The notes under the pieces were generated by a model. The model made no database searches. It saw only the letters and a program-made list of their open reading frames with translations, and was not told where the DNA came from. From Actinospica sp035493475 (GTDB lineage: Bacteria; Actinomycetota; Actinomycetes; Streptomycetales; Catenulisporaceae), in contig DATJIF010000186.1 in assembly GCA_035493475.1 (NCBI GenBank), forward strand, positions 17,198-81,197: a DNA stretch of 64,000 bases, written 5' to 3'. The position numbers and the translations under genes are program-made. Shown here piece by piece: positions 39,390 to 48,096 of the stretch (positions are counted from its first letter, which is position 1; each line of letters starts with the position of its first letter).

Positions 39390-40622
39390 TTACGATAGCG
39401 GAATCCACCCGGCCACGATCGTGCCGCGCGGCGAGGACTCGACCGTGAGTCCGCCGCCGACCGCCTCCGCGCGATCCGCCATGTTCCGCAGCCCGCTGCC
39501 GGTGCTCTCGTGCTCCACCTGGAAACCGGGCCCCTCGTCGCGCACCTCGAAACGGACCTCGGTCGAGCCGTGCTCCAGCAGTACGTGCAGCGCGGCCGCG
39601 GGGGAGTGCTTCACAGCGTTCTGTATCGCCTCCGCGCAGCAGAAGTAGGCCGCCGCCTCCAGTTCCGCGCGGAACCGCAGGCTGTCCGTCGCGTCGGTGA
39701 TCTCCGCGTGCCCGGCGACACCGAGTTCGTCCACGAGTTCACGCAGCGCGGCGGCGAGTCCTGCGGTGCGCAGCGTCTCCGGATCGAGGCCGCGCAGCGT
39801 CTGCCGCAGCCCGGCCGACGCGCTGTCGATCTGCGCGATGAGGTCGCCGAGGCCGTTGCCGGCCGCCTCCGTCCGGCCCGCCCGCGCGAGGTGCGTCACC
39901 AGCCCGAGGCCGAGGCGCACGGCCGTCAGTCCCGGCTGGGCTCCGTCGTGCAGGTCGCGTTCCAGTTCGCGCCGCTCGCTGTCCTGTGCGGCCACGATGC
40001 GCCAGCGGGCGGCCTGGATCTCGGCCGCGCGTCGGCGCACGTCGGCGATCCGGTGTTCGAGCTCGATGGTCAGGCTCGCGTTGTGCAGGATCACCCCGGC
40101 GCTCTGAGTCAGGCTCTCGACCACGGCCTTTCGGCGCGGGGCGACCTCCGCGGGCAGCTCCAAAACGCCGACGACAGCGTCCTGATAGCTGATCGGCAGT
40201 TCCCTGACAGCGGACTGCGGCGCCGTCTCCGGCCACGCGTAGCGCACGCTCCCGCCGTCCGCGAGGTGAAGCCGCACGGCCGCGCCTCCGGTGCCGAGCC
40301 CGAGCGCGACGATCCGGGCCAGGTCACACAGCGCCGCCTCGCCGTCCGCGCCGCTGCCGAGCGCGGTGATCTCGGCGACGGCGGCTGCCGCGGGGATCCG
40401 GCGGCCGTAGACGAGCCGGTCCGCCCACGATTCGAGCCGTCGGCGTATCGGGTCGAACGCGACCGCTACCAGGCCCGCGGCGGCGACCTGAGGCGCCGCG
40501 AGCCAGTCCGAGTCGAGGCCGAACGCCGCGTCCGCCTTGGCCACGCCGAACACGTACGCCGCGCCGATCGCCGCGACCAGCAGCGCGTATGTCAGCGTTC
40601 GATTGAAGACCCGGCCGATCAT
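39390..40622 (-). CDS. NarL-type sensor histidine kinase (apparently active)
   Basis: A 410-residue kinase. Two N-terminal hydrophobic helices (about 8-28 and 43-58) anchor it; a GAF-like region follows (about 75-190). The HisKA_3 phosphoacceptor is in SERRELERDLHDGAQPGL (about 232-249). The HATPase domain has the N-box FCCAEAIQNAVKH and the G-boxes VRDEGPGF and STGSGLRNMADR. Translation starts inside the end of the pseudokinase gene (ATGA overlap at 40619-40622), so both are made together. The response regulator partner is divergent at 41836. Confidence 0.88.
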   Translation of the reverse strand: MIGRVFNRTLTYALLVAAIGAAYVFGVAKADAAFGLDSDWLAAPQVAAAGLVAVAFDPIRRRLESWADRLVYGRRIPAAAAVAEITALGSGADGEAALCDLARIVALGLGTGGAAVRLHLADGGSVRYAWPETAPQSAVRELPISYQDAVVGVLELPAEVAPRRKAVVESLTQSAGVILHNASLTIELEHRIADVRRRAAEIQAARWRIVAAQDSERRELERDLHDGAQPGLTAVRLGLGLVTHLARAGRTEAAGNGLGDLIAQIDSASAGLRQTLRGLDPETLRTAGLAAALRELVDELGVAGHAEITDATDSLRFRAELEAAAYFCCAEAIQNAVKHSPAAALHVLLEHGSTEVRFEVRDEGPGFQVEHESTGSGLRNMADRAEAVGGGLTVESSPRGTIVAGWIPLS

Positions 40623-41791
40623 GCCGCAACCTCCTTACGCATGGGTACGGCGAGTTCGGCGAGGTCCGTCCCGCCGAGCCGCAGACTGCCGTCGAGCGCC
40701 GCGACGCGGTCCCGGATCGCCTCCAGCGTCGCCGGATCCCAGTCGACGGCCCCGCCGCCGAGCCGGACGCGCAGCTCGCCGTCCTCGAACCCGAGAGCCA
40801 CCTCGATCTCCTCCGCGACGGGTTCGAGCAGCGCGGCGACGCAGAAGTAGAGCCCTGCTTCGTACCTGGGCTCGAAGCGCGGCAGTTCGGGCGCGCTGAA
40901 CTTCGCGTTCCCGGGCAGGTCGGCGACGAGGTTGCCGATCGCCGCGCGCAGACCGTGGTCGGTCAACGTCGCCGGATAGACGCCGTGCACGATCCGCCTG
41001 AAGTCCTTGACCGCCTTGTCGACCAACTCCGTGAGCTCGGTCAACGCCGGTTCCCAGTCGTCCGCGTCGCGCAACGCGAGAGCTCGGCTGCGTCCGTCGC
41101 TCAGCACGGTGCCGACAGAGTCCTGAATCCGGGCGCCGAGCCGTTCCCGCGCCTCGTCACGTGCCGCCGCGACTCGCCGCCGGGACCGCTCCAGCTCCAC
41201 GGCCTGAGCCTCGCGGCGACGCAGCTGCTCGGCCAGTTCCTCGGTCAGCTCGCCGTTGCGCAGCACTGAACCCGCCGCGTCCGCGAGCGCCACGGCCAGC
41301 CGCCGATCCGCCTTGCTGAGCGCGCGCCGCGACGGTTCCAGCACCAGCTGAGCCAGGACTCTGCGATCCGCCATGACCGGGAACAGCTCGGAGCGCGCGA
41401 GCGTGAACGGCATCGTCTCGTCCACCAGCACGACCCGGGCCGTGCGCGCACTCGTCCCGCGCACGGCGATCTCCGTCAGCCGATCGAGCGCGCCCTCCGC
41501 CGGGACGGCCAGCCGCGCCCCGGCCACCGCCTCGGCCAGCGCCGCGTACGGGTCGTCGGCCGCCGCGGGCCACGCCTGGCGCAGCAGCCGCGCCACCAGC
41601 CGGCGCAGCGGACCGAGTCCGAGCCCTGACACGGTCGCCGCCAGGATCCACACCGGCAGGATCCAGGAGTCCGGCGCGGTCGGCCAGAAACGCAGCTCCC
41701 CGGCCACCAGCAGCTCGTACACGGCGATCACGAACCCGACCGAGACCACGGTCTGCGCGGATCGCCGGACCAGCGGGTACAGTGCGCCCAT
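40619..41791 (-). CDS. Histidine-kinase-like protein lacking catalytic residues (pseudokinase)
   Basis: A 390-residue paralogue of the next kinase, with two N-terminal membrane helices and the same layout. The H-box region reads ARERLGARIQDSVGTVL, where the phosphoacceptor His is replaced by Gln (IQD instead of LHD). The ATP-binding domain has lost the N-box Asn (YFCVAALLEPVAEEI) and the DxGxG box (RVRLGGGAVDW). It is therefore unlikely to bind ATP or autophosphorylate. The start is the ATG at 41791 because AGGAGG lies 9 bp upstream. A regulatory partner of the active kinase is inferred. Confidence 0.82.
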   Translation of the reverse strand: MGALYPLVRRSAQTVVSVGFVIAVYELLVAGELRFWPTAPDSWILPVWILAATVSGLGLGPLRRLVARLLRQAWPAAADDPYAALAEAVAGARLAVPAEGALDRLTEIAVRGTSARTARVVLVDETMPFTLARSELFPVMADRRVLAQLVLEPSRRALSKADRRLAVALADAAGSVLRNGELTEELAEQLRRREAQAVELERSRRRVAAARDEARERLGARIQDSVGTVLSDGRSRALALRDADDWEPALTELTELVDKAVKDFRRIVHGVYPATLTDHGLRAAIGNLVADLPGNAKFSAPELPRFEPRYEAGLYFCVAALLEPVAEEIEVALGFEDGELRVRLGGGAVDWDPATLEAIRDRVAALDGSLRLGGTDLAELAVPMRKEVAA

Positions 41792-41800
41792 CGGGGGAAC

Positions 41801-41806
41801 CCTCCT
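41801..41806 (-). promoter_or_regulatory. Ribosome binding site that sets the pseudokinase start
   Basis: AGGAGG on the minus strand, 9 bp before ATG 41791. It lies inside a possible longer frame starting at ATG 41809, making that longer start unlikely. Confidence 0.7.
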
Positions 41807-41835
41807 CATGAGTTCTCTCCAGGGGAGGAGCGGCC

Positions 41836-42498
41836 GTGTCGATCAGGGTGGTGCTGGCCGAGGACAACTACCTGCTGCGCGCGGGCACCTCGGCGCTGCT
41901 CGGCGCGCTGGACGAGGTCGAACTGCTCGCGGCCGTCGCGGACCTCGACGAACTGCTCGCCGCGGTCGACGAGCACCGGCCGGACGTGGTGATCACCGAC
42001 ATCCGGATGCCGCCGGACCACGGTACCGAGGGGCTGAAGGCCGCCGCCCGGATCCGCGCCGAGCACCCGGGCACCGGCGTCATCCTGCTCACCCAGTTCG
42101 CCGACCCGCAGTACGCCTACGAGCTGCTGCGCGGCGGGGCGGCGGGCGCCGGGTACCTGCTCAAGGAGCGGATCGGCGACGTCTCCGAGCTCGAACGCTC
42201 GCTGCACCAGGTCGCCTCCGGCGGTTCCGCGCTGGACCCGCAGCTGGTGGAGGCGCTGGTCACCCGGTCCGAGCGGTCCGAGGGCTCGCCGCTGGCCGGC
42301 CTCACCCCGCGGGAGCGCGAGGTGCTCGAGGAGATGGCCCAGGGCAAGAGCAACGCGGCCATCGCCAAGGCGCTCACGCTCACCGAACGGGCGGTTCAGA
42401 AGCATATCAACTCCCTGTTCTCCAAGCTGGGCCTGGGCGCCGCCGCGGAGCTCGACCGGCGGGTGGCCGCGGTGCTCACGCTCCTGGAATCGCGCTGA
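41836..42498 (+). CDS. NarL/LuxR-type response regulator
   Basis: A 220-residue regulator. Receiver domain: acidic pair in VVLAEDNYLLR, phosphoacceptor Asp in VVITDIRMPP (about 55), Thr/Lys switch in LLTQF and GYLLKERIGD. C-terminal LuxR HTH (about 150-215) with LTPREREVLEEMAQG and LTLTERAVQKHINSLFSKLG. GGGGAGGAG lies 6 bp before the GTG. It is divergent from the kinase/pseudokinase pair; only about 44 bp separate the starts, so control elements must overlap. Target genes are unknown; the lipoprotein at 42656 is the nearest downstream candidate. Confidence 0.9.
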   Translation: MSIRVVLAEDNYLLRAGTSALLGALDEVELLAAVADLDELLAAVDEHRPDVVITDIRMPPDHGTEGLKAAARIRAEHPGTGVILLTQFADPQYAYELLRGGAAGAGYLLKERIGDVSELERSLHQVASGGSALDPQLVEALVTRSERSEGSPLAGLTPREREVLEEMAQGKSNAAIAKALTLTERAVQKHINSLFSKLGLGAAAELDRRVAAVLTLLESR

Positions 42499-42655
42499 CC
42501 GCACAAGGGCGCTGACATCCCCGGTGCGGGGGTGCAGGCATCCCCTGCGTAGACGCATGCCTGCATGATCGCGGCTCCCCCCTGCCCGCGAGCAGTATCG
42601 AAAGCGGCACAAGCCTTTCGAACACCGCAGAGCATCAGGGACCTGGGGAGGGACC

Positions 42656-44380
42656 ATGAAGAAGCTCGTCATCCTGTCCGCGGCCGCCATCGCCGCCGGC
42701 ACCGTCGCGGGCTGCGGGGCGCACTCCGGCATCGCCGCCGTCGCCGATCAGGCCGACGGCACGTCGTCCACGCAGCCGGCCGGCTATACGTTCACCAAGG
42801 TCGACGACCCGGCCGACCCGACGTTCAACCAGCTGCTCGGGATCAACCGGAACGGGATCATCGCCGGGTACTTCGGCTCCGGCGCCGCGGGCCACCCGAA
42901 CAAGGGCTACCGGGTCAGCGACCGCGCGCTGTCGAACTTCGTCGACGAGAACTTCCCGGGTTCCGTGCAGACGCAGGTCACCGGCGTGAACGACGCCGAC
43001 GTGACGGTCGGGTTCTGGTCGGGCATGAACAACGCGGACAACACCAACGACAACACCGGCTTCTACCGGATCGACGGCCAGTACCACAGCGTCGCGTTCC
43101 CGACCTCGAACAACGCGACGCCGCCGGTCAACCAGCTGCTCGGTATCAACGACGACGGCGAGGCGGTCGGCTTCTACACGGACGCCGCGGGCACGAACCA
43201 CGGCTACACGTACAGCATCCACAGCCACCGCTTCCACACGGTGAACGTCTCGGGCGCCACCAGCGTGACCGCCGCGGGTGTCAACGGCAACGGCGACATC
43301 GCAGGCTTCTTCACCGCCGCGGACGGCGCGCAGGACGGCTTCCTGCTCAGTGACGGCGGCCGGCAGACCGTGCTCGCGTTCCCCGGCGCCGCGATGACCC
43401 AGGCGCTCGGCGTCAACGACCGCGGCGAGGTCGTCGGCGTCTACCAGACCGGCTCCGGCGACAACGCGCAGACGCACGGCTTCACCTGGACCCGCTCGGG
43501 CTCCTTCCAGACCGTGGACGACCCGAACGGCGTCGGAGCCACGACGGTCAACGGCGTGAACGACCAGGGCGACCTGGTCGGCTTCTACACCGACGCGCGG
43601 GGCAACACCGACGGCATGCTGGCCACGCCGGCCGGCACCAAGAAGGTCGTCAAGCACCTGTCGCTGCAGGCGATGCCCACCGGCACCGCGACGCTGAGCA
43701 AGAACTCCGACGGCACCGTCTCGGCGCACCTCGTGGTCTCCGGCCTGACTCCCGGCTCCTCGCACACCGTCGAGATCGACACCCACTCCGGCACGACCGC
43801 CGTCCGGCTGGGCTCCTTCACCGCCGACGGGACCGGGAACGCCGACACCACTCTGACCTCGGCCTCGCAGGTCAGTGGCCTGTCGTCGAGCGCGCGCCTG
43901 GTCGTCCGGCTCGGCATCTACGGCGGCGACAACAACGAGAACGTGCTCACCCGCGAGCCGATCGCGCAGACCGCGAGCCTGTACGGCGCGCACGGCACGT
44001 ACACCCTGCACGCCGTGGACGTGGACGTGAACGGCGACAGCCAGGGCTACCTGAGCGGGAACGCGACCGTGGTCTACGACCCGACCGCGAAGACGCTGTC
44101 TGTGACGCTCAACGCCAGTGGCCTGACTCCCGGTATGCACGCCGCGCACATCCACCAGGGCTCGTGCCAGTCGCAGGGTTCGGTGCTCTCCATGCTGATG
44201 GACTACCAGGCCGACCAGCACGGCAACGTCGTGAACGAGACCCGCACGGTCAGCGGCGTCAGCCAGCTGCCTGCGGACGGCACCTGGTATCTGAACTTGC
44301 ACCTCGGCGACAGCAACAGCATCCTGCAGAACGGCGCTCCGGCGCTGAGCTTCCGCCCGCTGCTGTGCGCCAACGGCTGA
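42656..44380 (+). CDS. Lipoprotein with HAF-type repeats and C-terminal CHRD-like domains
   Basis: A 574-residue secreted protein. The N-terminus ends in GTVAGC (about 15-20), a plausible lipobox. Residues about 45-330 contain about six repeats of the pattern GINxxGxxxGxY (LLGINRNGIIAGYFG, GVNDADVTVGFWS, LLGINDDGEAVGFYT, GVNGNGDIAGFFT, GVNDRGEVVGVYQ, GVNDQGDLVGFYT), the HAF extracellular repeat. Two CHRD-like beta domains follow (about 345-450 and 455-574), with GTATLSKNSDGTVSAHLVVSGL and HAAHIHQGSC. Probably a surface adhesin or matrix protein. A strong hairpin follows the stop. Confidence 0.75.
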   Translation: MKKLVILSAAAIAAGTVAGCGAHSGIAAVADQADGTSSTQPAGYTFTKVDDPADPTFNQLLGINRNGIIAGYFGSGAAGHPNKGYRVSDRALSNFVDENFPGSVQTQVTGVNDADVTVGFWSGMNNADNTNDNTGFYRIDGQYHSVAFPTSNNATPPVNQLLGINDDGEAVGFYTDAAGTNHGYTYSIHSHRFHTVNVSGATSVTAAGVNGNGDIAGFFTAADGAQDGFLLSDGGRQTVLAFPGAAMTQALGVNDRGEVVGVYQTGSGDNAQTHGFTWTRSGSFQTVDDPNGVGATTVNGVNDQGDLVGFYTDARGNTDGMLATPAGTKKVVKHLSLQAMPTGTATLSKNSDGTVSAHLVVSGLTPGSSHTVEIDTHSGTTAVRLGSFTADGTGNADTTLTSASQVSGLSSSARLVVRLGIYGGDNNENVLTREPIAQTASLYGAHGTYTLHAVDVDVNGDSQGYLSGNATVVYDPTAKTLSVTLNASGLTPGMHAAHIHQGSCQSQGSVLSMLMDYQADQHGNVVNETRTVSGVSQLPADGTWYLNLHLGDSNSILQNGAPALSFRPLLCANG

Positions 44381-44413
44381 GCCTTCCGAAGGGCGGATCC
44401 GCAGGAGGGGAAC

Positions 44414-44452
44414 GCAGGGGCCTGGTCCACCGGGGGGTGGCCGGGCCCCTGC
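44414..44452 (+). terminator. Strong GC-rich hairpin terminator
   Basis: GCAGGGGCC (44414-44422) pairs perfectly with GGCCCCTGC (44444-44452), and the loop itself contains a complementary CCACC/GGTGG. It lies 34 bp after the lipoprotein stop. No U-run. Confidence 0.65.
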
Positions 44453-44605
44453 GGCGTCCCCGCCGGCGCCGTCGCCACGGCGCGTCGCGGCCGATCTCCA
44501 ACCCGCGGGCCACGCCGCGGCGTATCCTGATGTTCCCGGCAGTACACCGAACTCTCCCTGGCCCACTACTCGCCGGTAACTCCGGAAGGGTCCGACCTCT
44601 CTGGG

Positions 44606-45703
44606 ATGAGCAGCCAGTTCGCATCTGACACTCCGGCACCCGGTCGGTCCGGCCGGCTCGTGCGCGCGATGCCGTACGCCCTGATCCTGGCCATCGTCGT
44701 CGCCGACCTCGCCACGCCCCGGGACATCAGCTTCGCGGCCACGCTCTCCGTGCCGCCCGCCCTCGGCGCCCTGGTCAGCCCGCTCAGGCAGCCCAGGCCC
44801 GTGCTGATCGGCGCGATCTGCGTGGTGTCCTCGCTGCTGCTCTCGCTCTACGCGGACGGCATCTCGCACGTCGTGATGGTCGGGACCGAGTTCTCCGTCG
44901 TGATGGTCACGCTGCTCAGCTGGTTCGTCGTCAGGTACGCGCAGCGCCAGCAGCGGATGCTCACCGACGTGCGCACGGTCGCCGAGGTCGCCCAGCAGGT
45001 GCTGCTGCGGGCGCTGCCCACCGACCTGGTCTCGGTGCGCTCGGCGGTGCGGTACGCCGCGGCGGCGGCCGAGGCGCGGATCGGCGGGGACCTGTACGAG
45101 GTGACGACGACGCCGTTCGGCGACCGGCTGATCATCGGCGACGTGCGCGGCAAGGGCCTGCCCGCGGTCGAGGCGGCGGCCGACGTGCTCGGCATCTTCC
45201 GGGAGGCCGCGCACCAGGAGGGCGAGCTCGCCGGGATCGCCGTCCGGATGCACCAGGCGCTGCTGCGCCGGCCGCAGTCGGACTCCGAGGAGTTCGTCAC
45301 CGCCGTGCTCGTCTGCATCCCGCCGGGCAGCGCGCAGGCGGAGATCGTCAACTGCGGCCACCCGTCCCCGCTGCTGATCCACGCGGGCACGGTCACCGCG
45401 CTGGACCCGCCGGAGCCCAGCCCGCCGCTCGGCCTGCTCGACCTGGTGCGCGACCCGCCGCAGGTCTACAAGGTGGACTTCGTGCCGGACGACCTGATGC
45501 TGCTCTACACGGACGGCACCACCGAGGCGCGCGACCGGCGCGGCAGCTTCTTCCGGCTCGACGTCAAGCACCCGGCGTGGGCCACGTACCAGGAGCCGGA
45601 CCAGGTGGTCGACGACGTGCTGCGCGCCGTGCACCAGCACGCCGGGCCGCGGCTGACCGACGACCTCGCGCTGCTCGCGGTCAAGAGACTTCCTGATCCG
45701 TGA
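44606..45703 (+). CDS. Membrane-bound SpoIIE-type PP2C phosphatase
   Basis: A 365-residue protein. N-terminal helices (about 22-108) anchor it in the membrane. Residues about 145-362 are the SpoIIE phosphatase domain, with metal-binding Asp residues in IGGDLYEV, IIGDVRGKG and TDDLALLAV. Bacterial PP2C phosphatases of this kind often act on phosphorylated anti-sigma-factor antagonists; no anti-sigma gene is adjacent. It converges on the next gene with a 23-bp overlap of 3' ends. Confidence 0.85.
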   Translation: MSSQFASDTPAPGRSGRLVRAMPYALILAIVVADLATPRDISFAATLSVPPALGALVSPLRQPRPVLIGAICVVSSLLLSLYADGISHVVMVGTEFSVVMVTLLSWFVVRYAQRQQRMLTDVRTVAEVAQQVLLRALPTDLVSVRSAVRYAAAAAEARIGGDLYEVTTTPFGDRLIIGDVRGKGLPAVEAAADVLGIFREAAHQEGELAGIAVRMHQALLRRPQSDSEEFVTAVLVCIPPGSAQAEIVNCGHPSPLLIHAGTVTALDPPEPSPPLGLLDLVRDPPQVYKVDFVPDDLMLLYTDGTTEARDRRGSFFRLDVKHPAWATYQEPDQVVDDVLRAVHQHAGPRLTDDLALLAVKRLPDP

Positions 45704-46346
45704 GCCCGGGGATCTCGGTCCGGTCCAGCAGCGACCTGAGCCCGGGGACGAGCGCCGTCGCGTTCTGCGCCGTCGTGCCGCTCAGCTCGACCACCCGGAC
45801 GCCGCCCTCCGGCATCTCCTTCGGCCCGAGGTCGAGCGTCCCGGTCCAGGCCGCGGCCGGACGAGTCCCGCCCCGCGCGCCGACCGGGGCCTCCACCCGC
45901 AGCGTGAGCGTGTAGGTGCCGCCGGGGGTCGAGTCCGGCACGTCGCGCTCGGCGCGCAACCCGACCCAGTTCGTGGTGGCCTTCCGGCTCGGCACGATCA
46001 GCGAGTCGGTCCAGCCCTTCGGCGTGAACTGGTCCTTCGACCCGTCGTATTCGCCGACCGTGTACCATTCCACGTCCGCTGTCGTGGTGCCGTCCGGGAA
46101 GGTGAGGGAGCCGGTGATCCCCAGCACCACGGCGTCCACCGCGCCCTGGTTCGTCAGGACGGCGGGCACCCAGAAACCCAGCCGCTGCGTCCCGTCGAGG
46201 TAGCCGAATTTCAGCTCCCGGCCCATCACCAGCCGAAGCTTCGCAGCCTTCAGATACTGCTCGTACGTGTTGTAGACGAACGTGATGATCGAGAAGGCGA
46301 AGGCGAGGATCGACAGACCCATCGTGAGGTAGTCGGACAGCGTCAT
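45681..46346 (-). CDS. Small membrane-anchored hypothetical protein
   Basis: A 221-residue protein with one N-terminal helix (LTMGLSILAFAFSIITFVYN) followed by a soluble beta-rich domain. FWVPAVLTNQGAVDAVVLGITG and LTLRVEAPVGARGG look like an immunoglobulin-like or beta-sandwich fold exposed on one side of the membrane. I do not recognise the family. It overlaps the SpoIIE-type gene by 23 bp at the 3' ends. Confidence 0.65.
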   Translation of the reverse strand: MTLSDYLTMGLSILAFAFSIITFVYNTYEQYLKAAKLRLVMGRELKFGYLDGTQRLGFWVPAVLTNQGAVDAVVLGITGSLTFPDGTTTADVEWYTVGEYDGSKDQFTPKGWTDSLIVPSRKATTNWVGLRAERDVPDSTPGGTYTLTLRVEAPVGARGGTRPAAAWTGTLDLGPKEMPEGGVRVVELSGTTAQNATALVPGLRSLLDRTEIPGLTDQEVS

Positions 46347-46378
46347 ACGCGCAGCGTACCGAGCCGACCACCGCCGCG

Positions 46379-47275
46379 TCAGCGGATCAGGAAGGACGCC
46401 TTCCACCAGCGCCGGCCGGGGCGCCCGATCAGGTTGTTGTCGTCCAGCGTGGCCACCACCTTCTCGGCGGCCCAGCGCAGCGTCTGCTGGTGGTGCGGGT
46501 TGCGCAGCGCGATCTTCCTGGTCTGCTTCGGGTCCAGCCCGACGGCGCGGTAGACCTCGGGGTTGATCAGGCTCCTGCTGACGATGAAGGCCACGTGCGC
46601 GATCAGGGCCTTGCGGATCGGCCGTACCCACGCGGGCGCGTTCGCCGCCTCCTTCGCCAACTCCTCGCGCGCGAAGCCGATGTGCCTGGCCTCCTCCATG
46701 ATGTGGATCCGGTTCACCATCCGCATCAGCGGCTGGATCCGGTCGTCCTCCACCATCTCGCGCTGCAGCCGGTCCGGGATCTCCTCGCCGAGCAGCGTCG
46801 CCGCCCAGATCACCTCGCCGCGGGCCAGCGTCGGCAGGACCCGGCCGAGCACGTGCACGAAGCGGTTCACGCCGTAGGCCGGCACGCCCATCCGCTCGAT
46901 CGTCTTGGCGAACATCGTCGAGTGCCGGCACTCCTCGGCGATCTCGGCGAACGCGTACTTCACCCGCTGGCTGGTCGGGTCGCCCTCGTAGGCGATCTTC
47001 GCCAGCATCCTGATCAGGATCTCCTCGAACCAGACGCCCACGCTCATCACGCTGGCGCCCTCGTGCCGGGTGAGGGTGATCCGCTGCTCCTCGGTCAGCC
47101 GGTCCCACAGCTCGGTGCCGTAGAGCGAGCTGCGCTCCGGCCTGATGAACGGGGCGCCCTCGACCAGCGGGGCGTCCCAGTCCACGTCCAGGTCGGGGTC
47201 GTAGGAGCGGGCGGCCGTGGAGCGCAGCAGCCGCTCGGCCTTGCGTTCCAGGTCGGGAGTGGGGGTGACGGTCAT
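46379..47275 (-). CDS. AurF-like di-iron oxygenase
   Basis: A 298-residue helical protein of the AurF N-oxygenase/metal-dependent oxygenase family. Iron-ligand pairs are recognisable: EEIAECRH-type sequence EIAEECRHSTMF and IMEEARHIGFAREE (ExxRH), with further Glu in WFEEILIRML and LLGEEIPDRL. AurF oxidises aryl amines; many actinobacterial relatives are of unknown substrate. GGGAGG lies 6 bp before the ATG at 47275. It is divergent from a TetR/monooxygenase operon with a shared perfect palindrome, so the oxygenase is probably part of the same regulated set. Confidence 0.82.
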   Translation of the reverse strand: MTVTPTPDLERKAERLLRSTAARSYDPDLDVDWDAPLVEGAPFIRPERSSLYGTELWDRLTEEQRITLTRHEGASVMSVGVWFEEILIRMLAKIAYEGDPTSQRVKYAFAEIAEECRHSTMFAKTIERMGVPAYGVNRFVHVLGRVLPTLARGEVIWAATLLGEEIPDRLQREMVEDDRIQPLMRMVNRIHIMEEARHIGFAREELAKEAANAPAWVRPIRKALIAHVAFIVSRSLINPEVYRAVGLDPKQTRKIALRNPHHQQTLRWAAEKVVATLDDNNLIGRPGRRWWKASFLIR

Positions 47276-47303
47276 CGGCGACCTCCCGTGGAAACTATGA
47301 CTT

Positions 47304-47320
47304 GAAGTAACAGTTACTTC
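47304..47320. promoter_or_regulatory. Perfect 17-bp palindromic operator between AurF-like and TetR genes
   Basis: GAAGTAACAGTTACTTC has perfect 8-bp arms around a central A. It lies 28 bp from the AurF start and 17 bp before the TetR start, in the only gap between the divergent genes. Size and symmetry are typical of TetR dimers. Confidence 0.75.
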
Positions 47321-47336
47321 TGGTAGCGTGCTCATC

Positions 47337-48077
47337 GTGAACGCATCTGTCAAGGGCGGGCCGCCGGACCCGGCCGCCGGGGACGCCCGCCGGGACCGCT
47401 GGAGCGCGCACCGCGAGCAGCGCCGCGCCGAGTTCGTGGCGGCCGCGCTGCGGGTGCTCGCCGCCCAGGGCCCGGACCTGACGATGGACGCGGTGGCGGC
47501 CGAGGCCGGGGTCACCAAGCCGGTGCTCTACCGCTACTTCAGCGACAAGACGGCGCTGGTCACCGCGCTGGGCGAGTTCGGCTCGAACGTGCTGCTTGAA
47601 CGGCTGCTGCCGGCCATCGCCGCGGACCTGCCCGCGCTCACCCGCATCCGCGGCACCATCGCCGCGTACTTCGAGACGATCGACGAGCTGCCGAACCTCT
47701 ACTGGCTGATCGTCCGGCACACCGCGGGCGAGATCCCGGCCGAGAACGATCCGTACCAGCGCAACAAGGACCTGATCGCCTCCGCGCTGACCGCGCTGTT
47801 CGGCGACTACCTGCGCGCCTTCGGGCTCGACTCGGGCGCGGCCGAGCCCTGGGCCTACGGCATCACCGGGCTCGTGCAGGCCACCGTGGAGTGGTGGCTG
47901 CAGCGGCGCTCGATGAGCCGGGTGCACGCGATCGAGTACACGACGCAGTTGATCTACGCGGCGCTGGCCGGCACCCTCCCGGCGGGCGCCCTCGACGAGG
48001 AACTCGAACTCGGCCGGTCCCGGCTCAGCCGCCCCGCGCCGCACTCACCCACCTTGAAGCTGGTGTCAGGGGACTGA
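47337..48077 (+). CDS. TetR family regulator of the monooxygenase cluster
   Basis: A 246-residue TetR regulator. HTH: MDAVAAEAGVTKPVLYRYFSDK (about residues 46-67, split here only for the core). The ligand domain includes PNLYWLIVRHTAG and ITGLVQATVEWWLQRRSMSR, the TetR_C pattern seen with fatty-acid/steroid-type regulators. A GTG at 47328 is an alternative start. It precedes the monooxygenase/hydrolase/SDR genes by 19 bp and is divergent from the AurF gene; a 17-bp palindrome lies in between. Likely represses both directions. Confidence 0.88.
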   Translation: MNASVKGGPPDPAAGDARRDRWSAHREQRRAEFVAAALRVLAAQGPDLTMDAVAAEAGVTKPVLYRYFSDKTALVTALGEFGSNVLLERLLPAIAADLPALTRIRGTIAAYFETIDELPNLYWLIVRHTAGEIPAENDPYQRNKDLIASALTALFGDYLRAFGLDSGAAEPWAYGITGLVQATVEWWLQRRSMSRVHAIEYTTQLIYAALAGTLPAGALDEELELGRSRLSRPAPHSPTLKLVSGD

Positions 48078-48096
48078 CAGGAAGGGAACAGGCCTC

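Noticed and set aside
42635..45640. A minus-strand frame of about 1000 codons opposite the HAF lipoprotein and phosphatase
   Set aside because: Both plus-strand genes have clear motifs and ribosome sites; the antisense frame has none.
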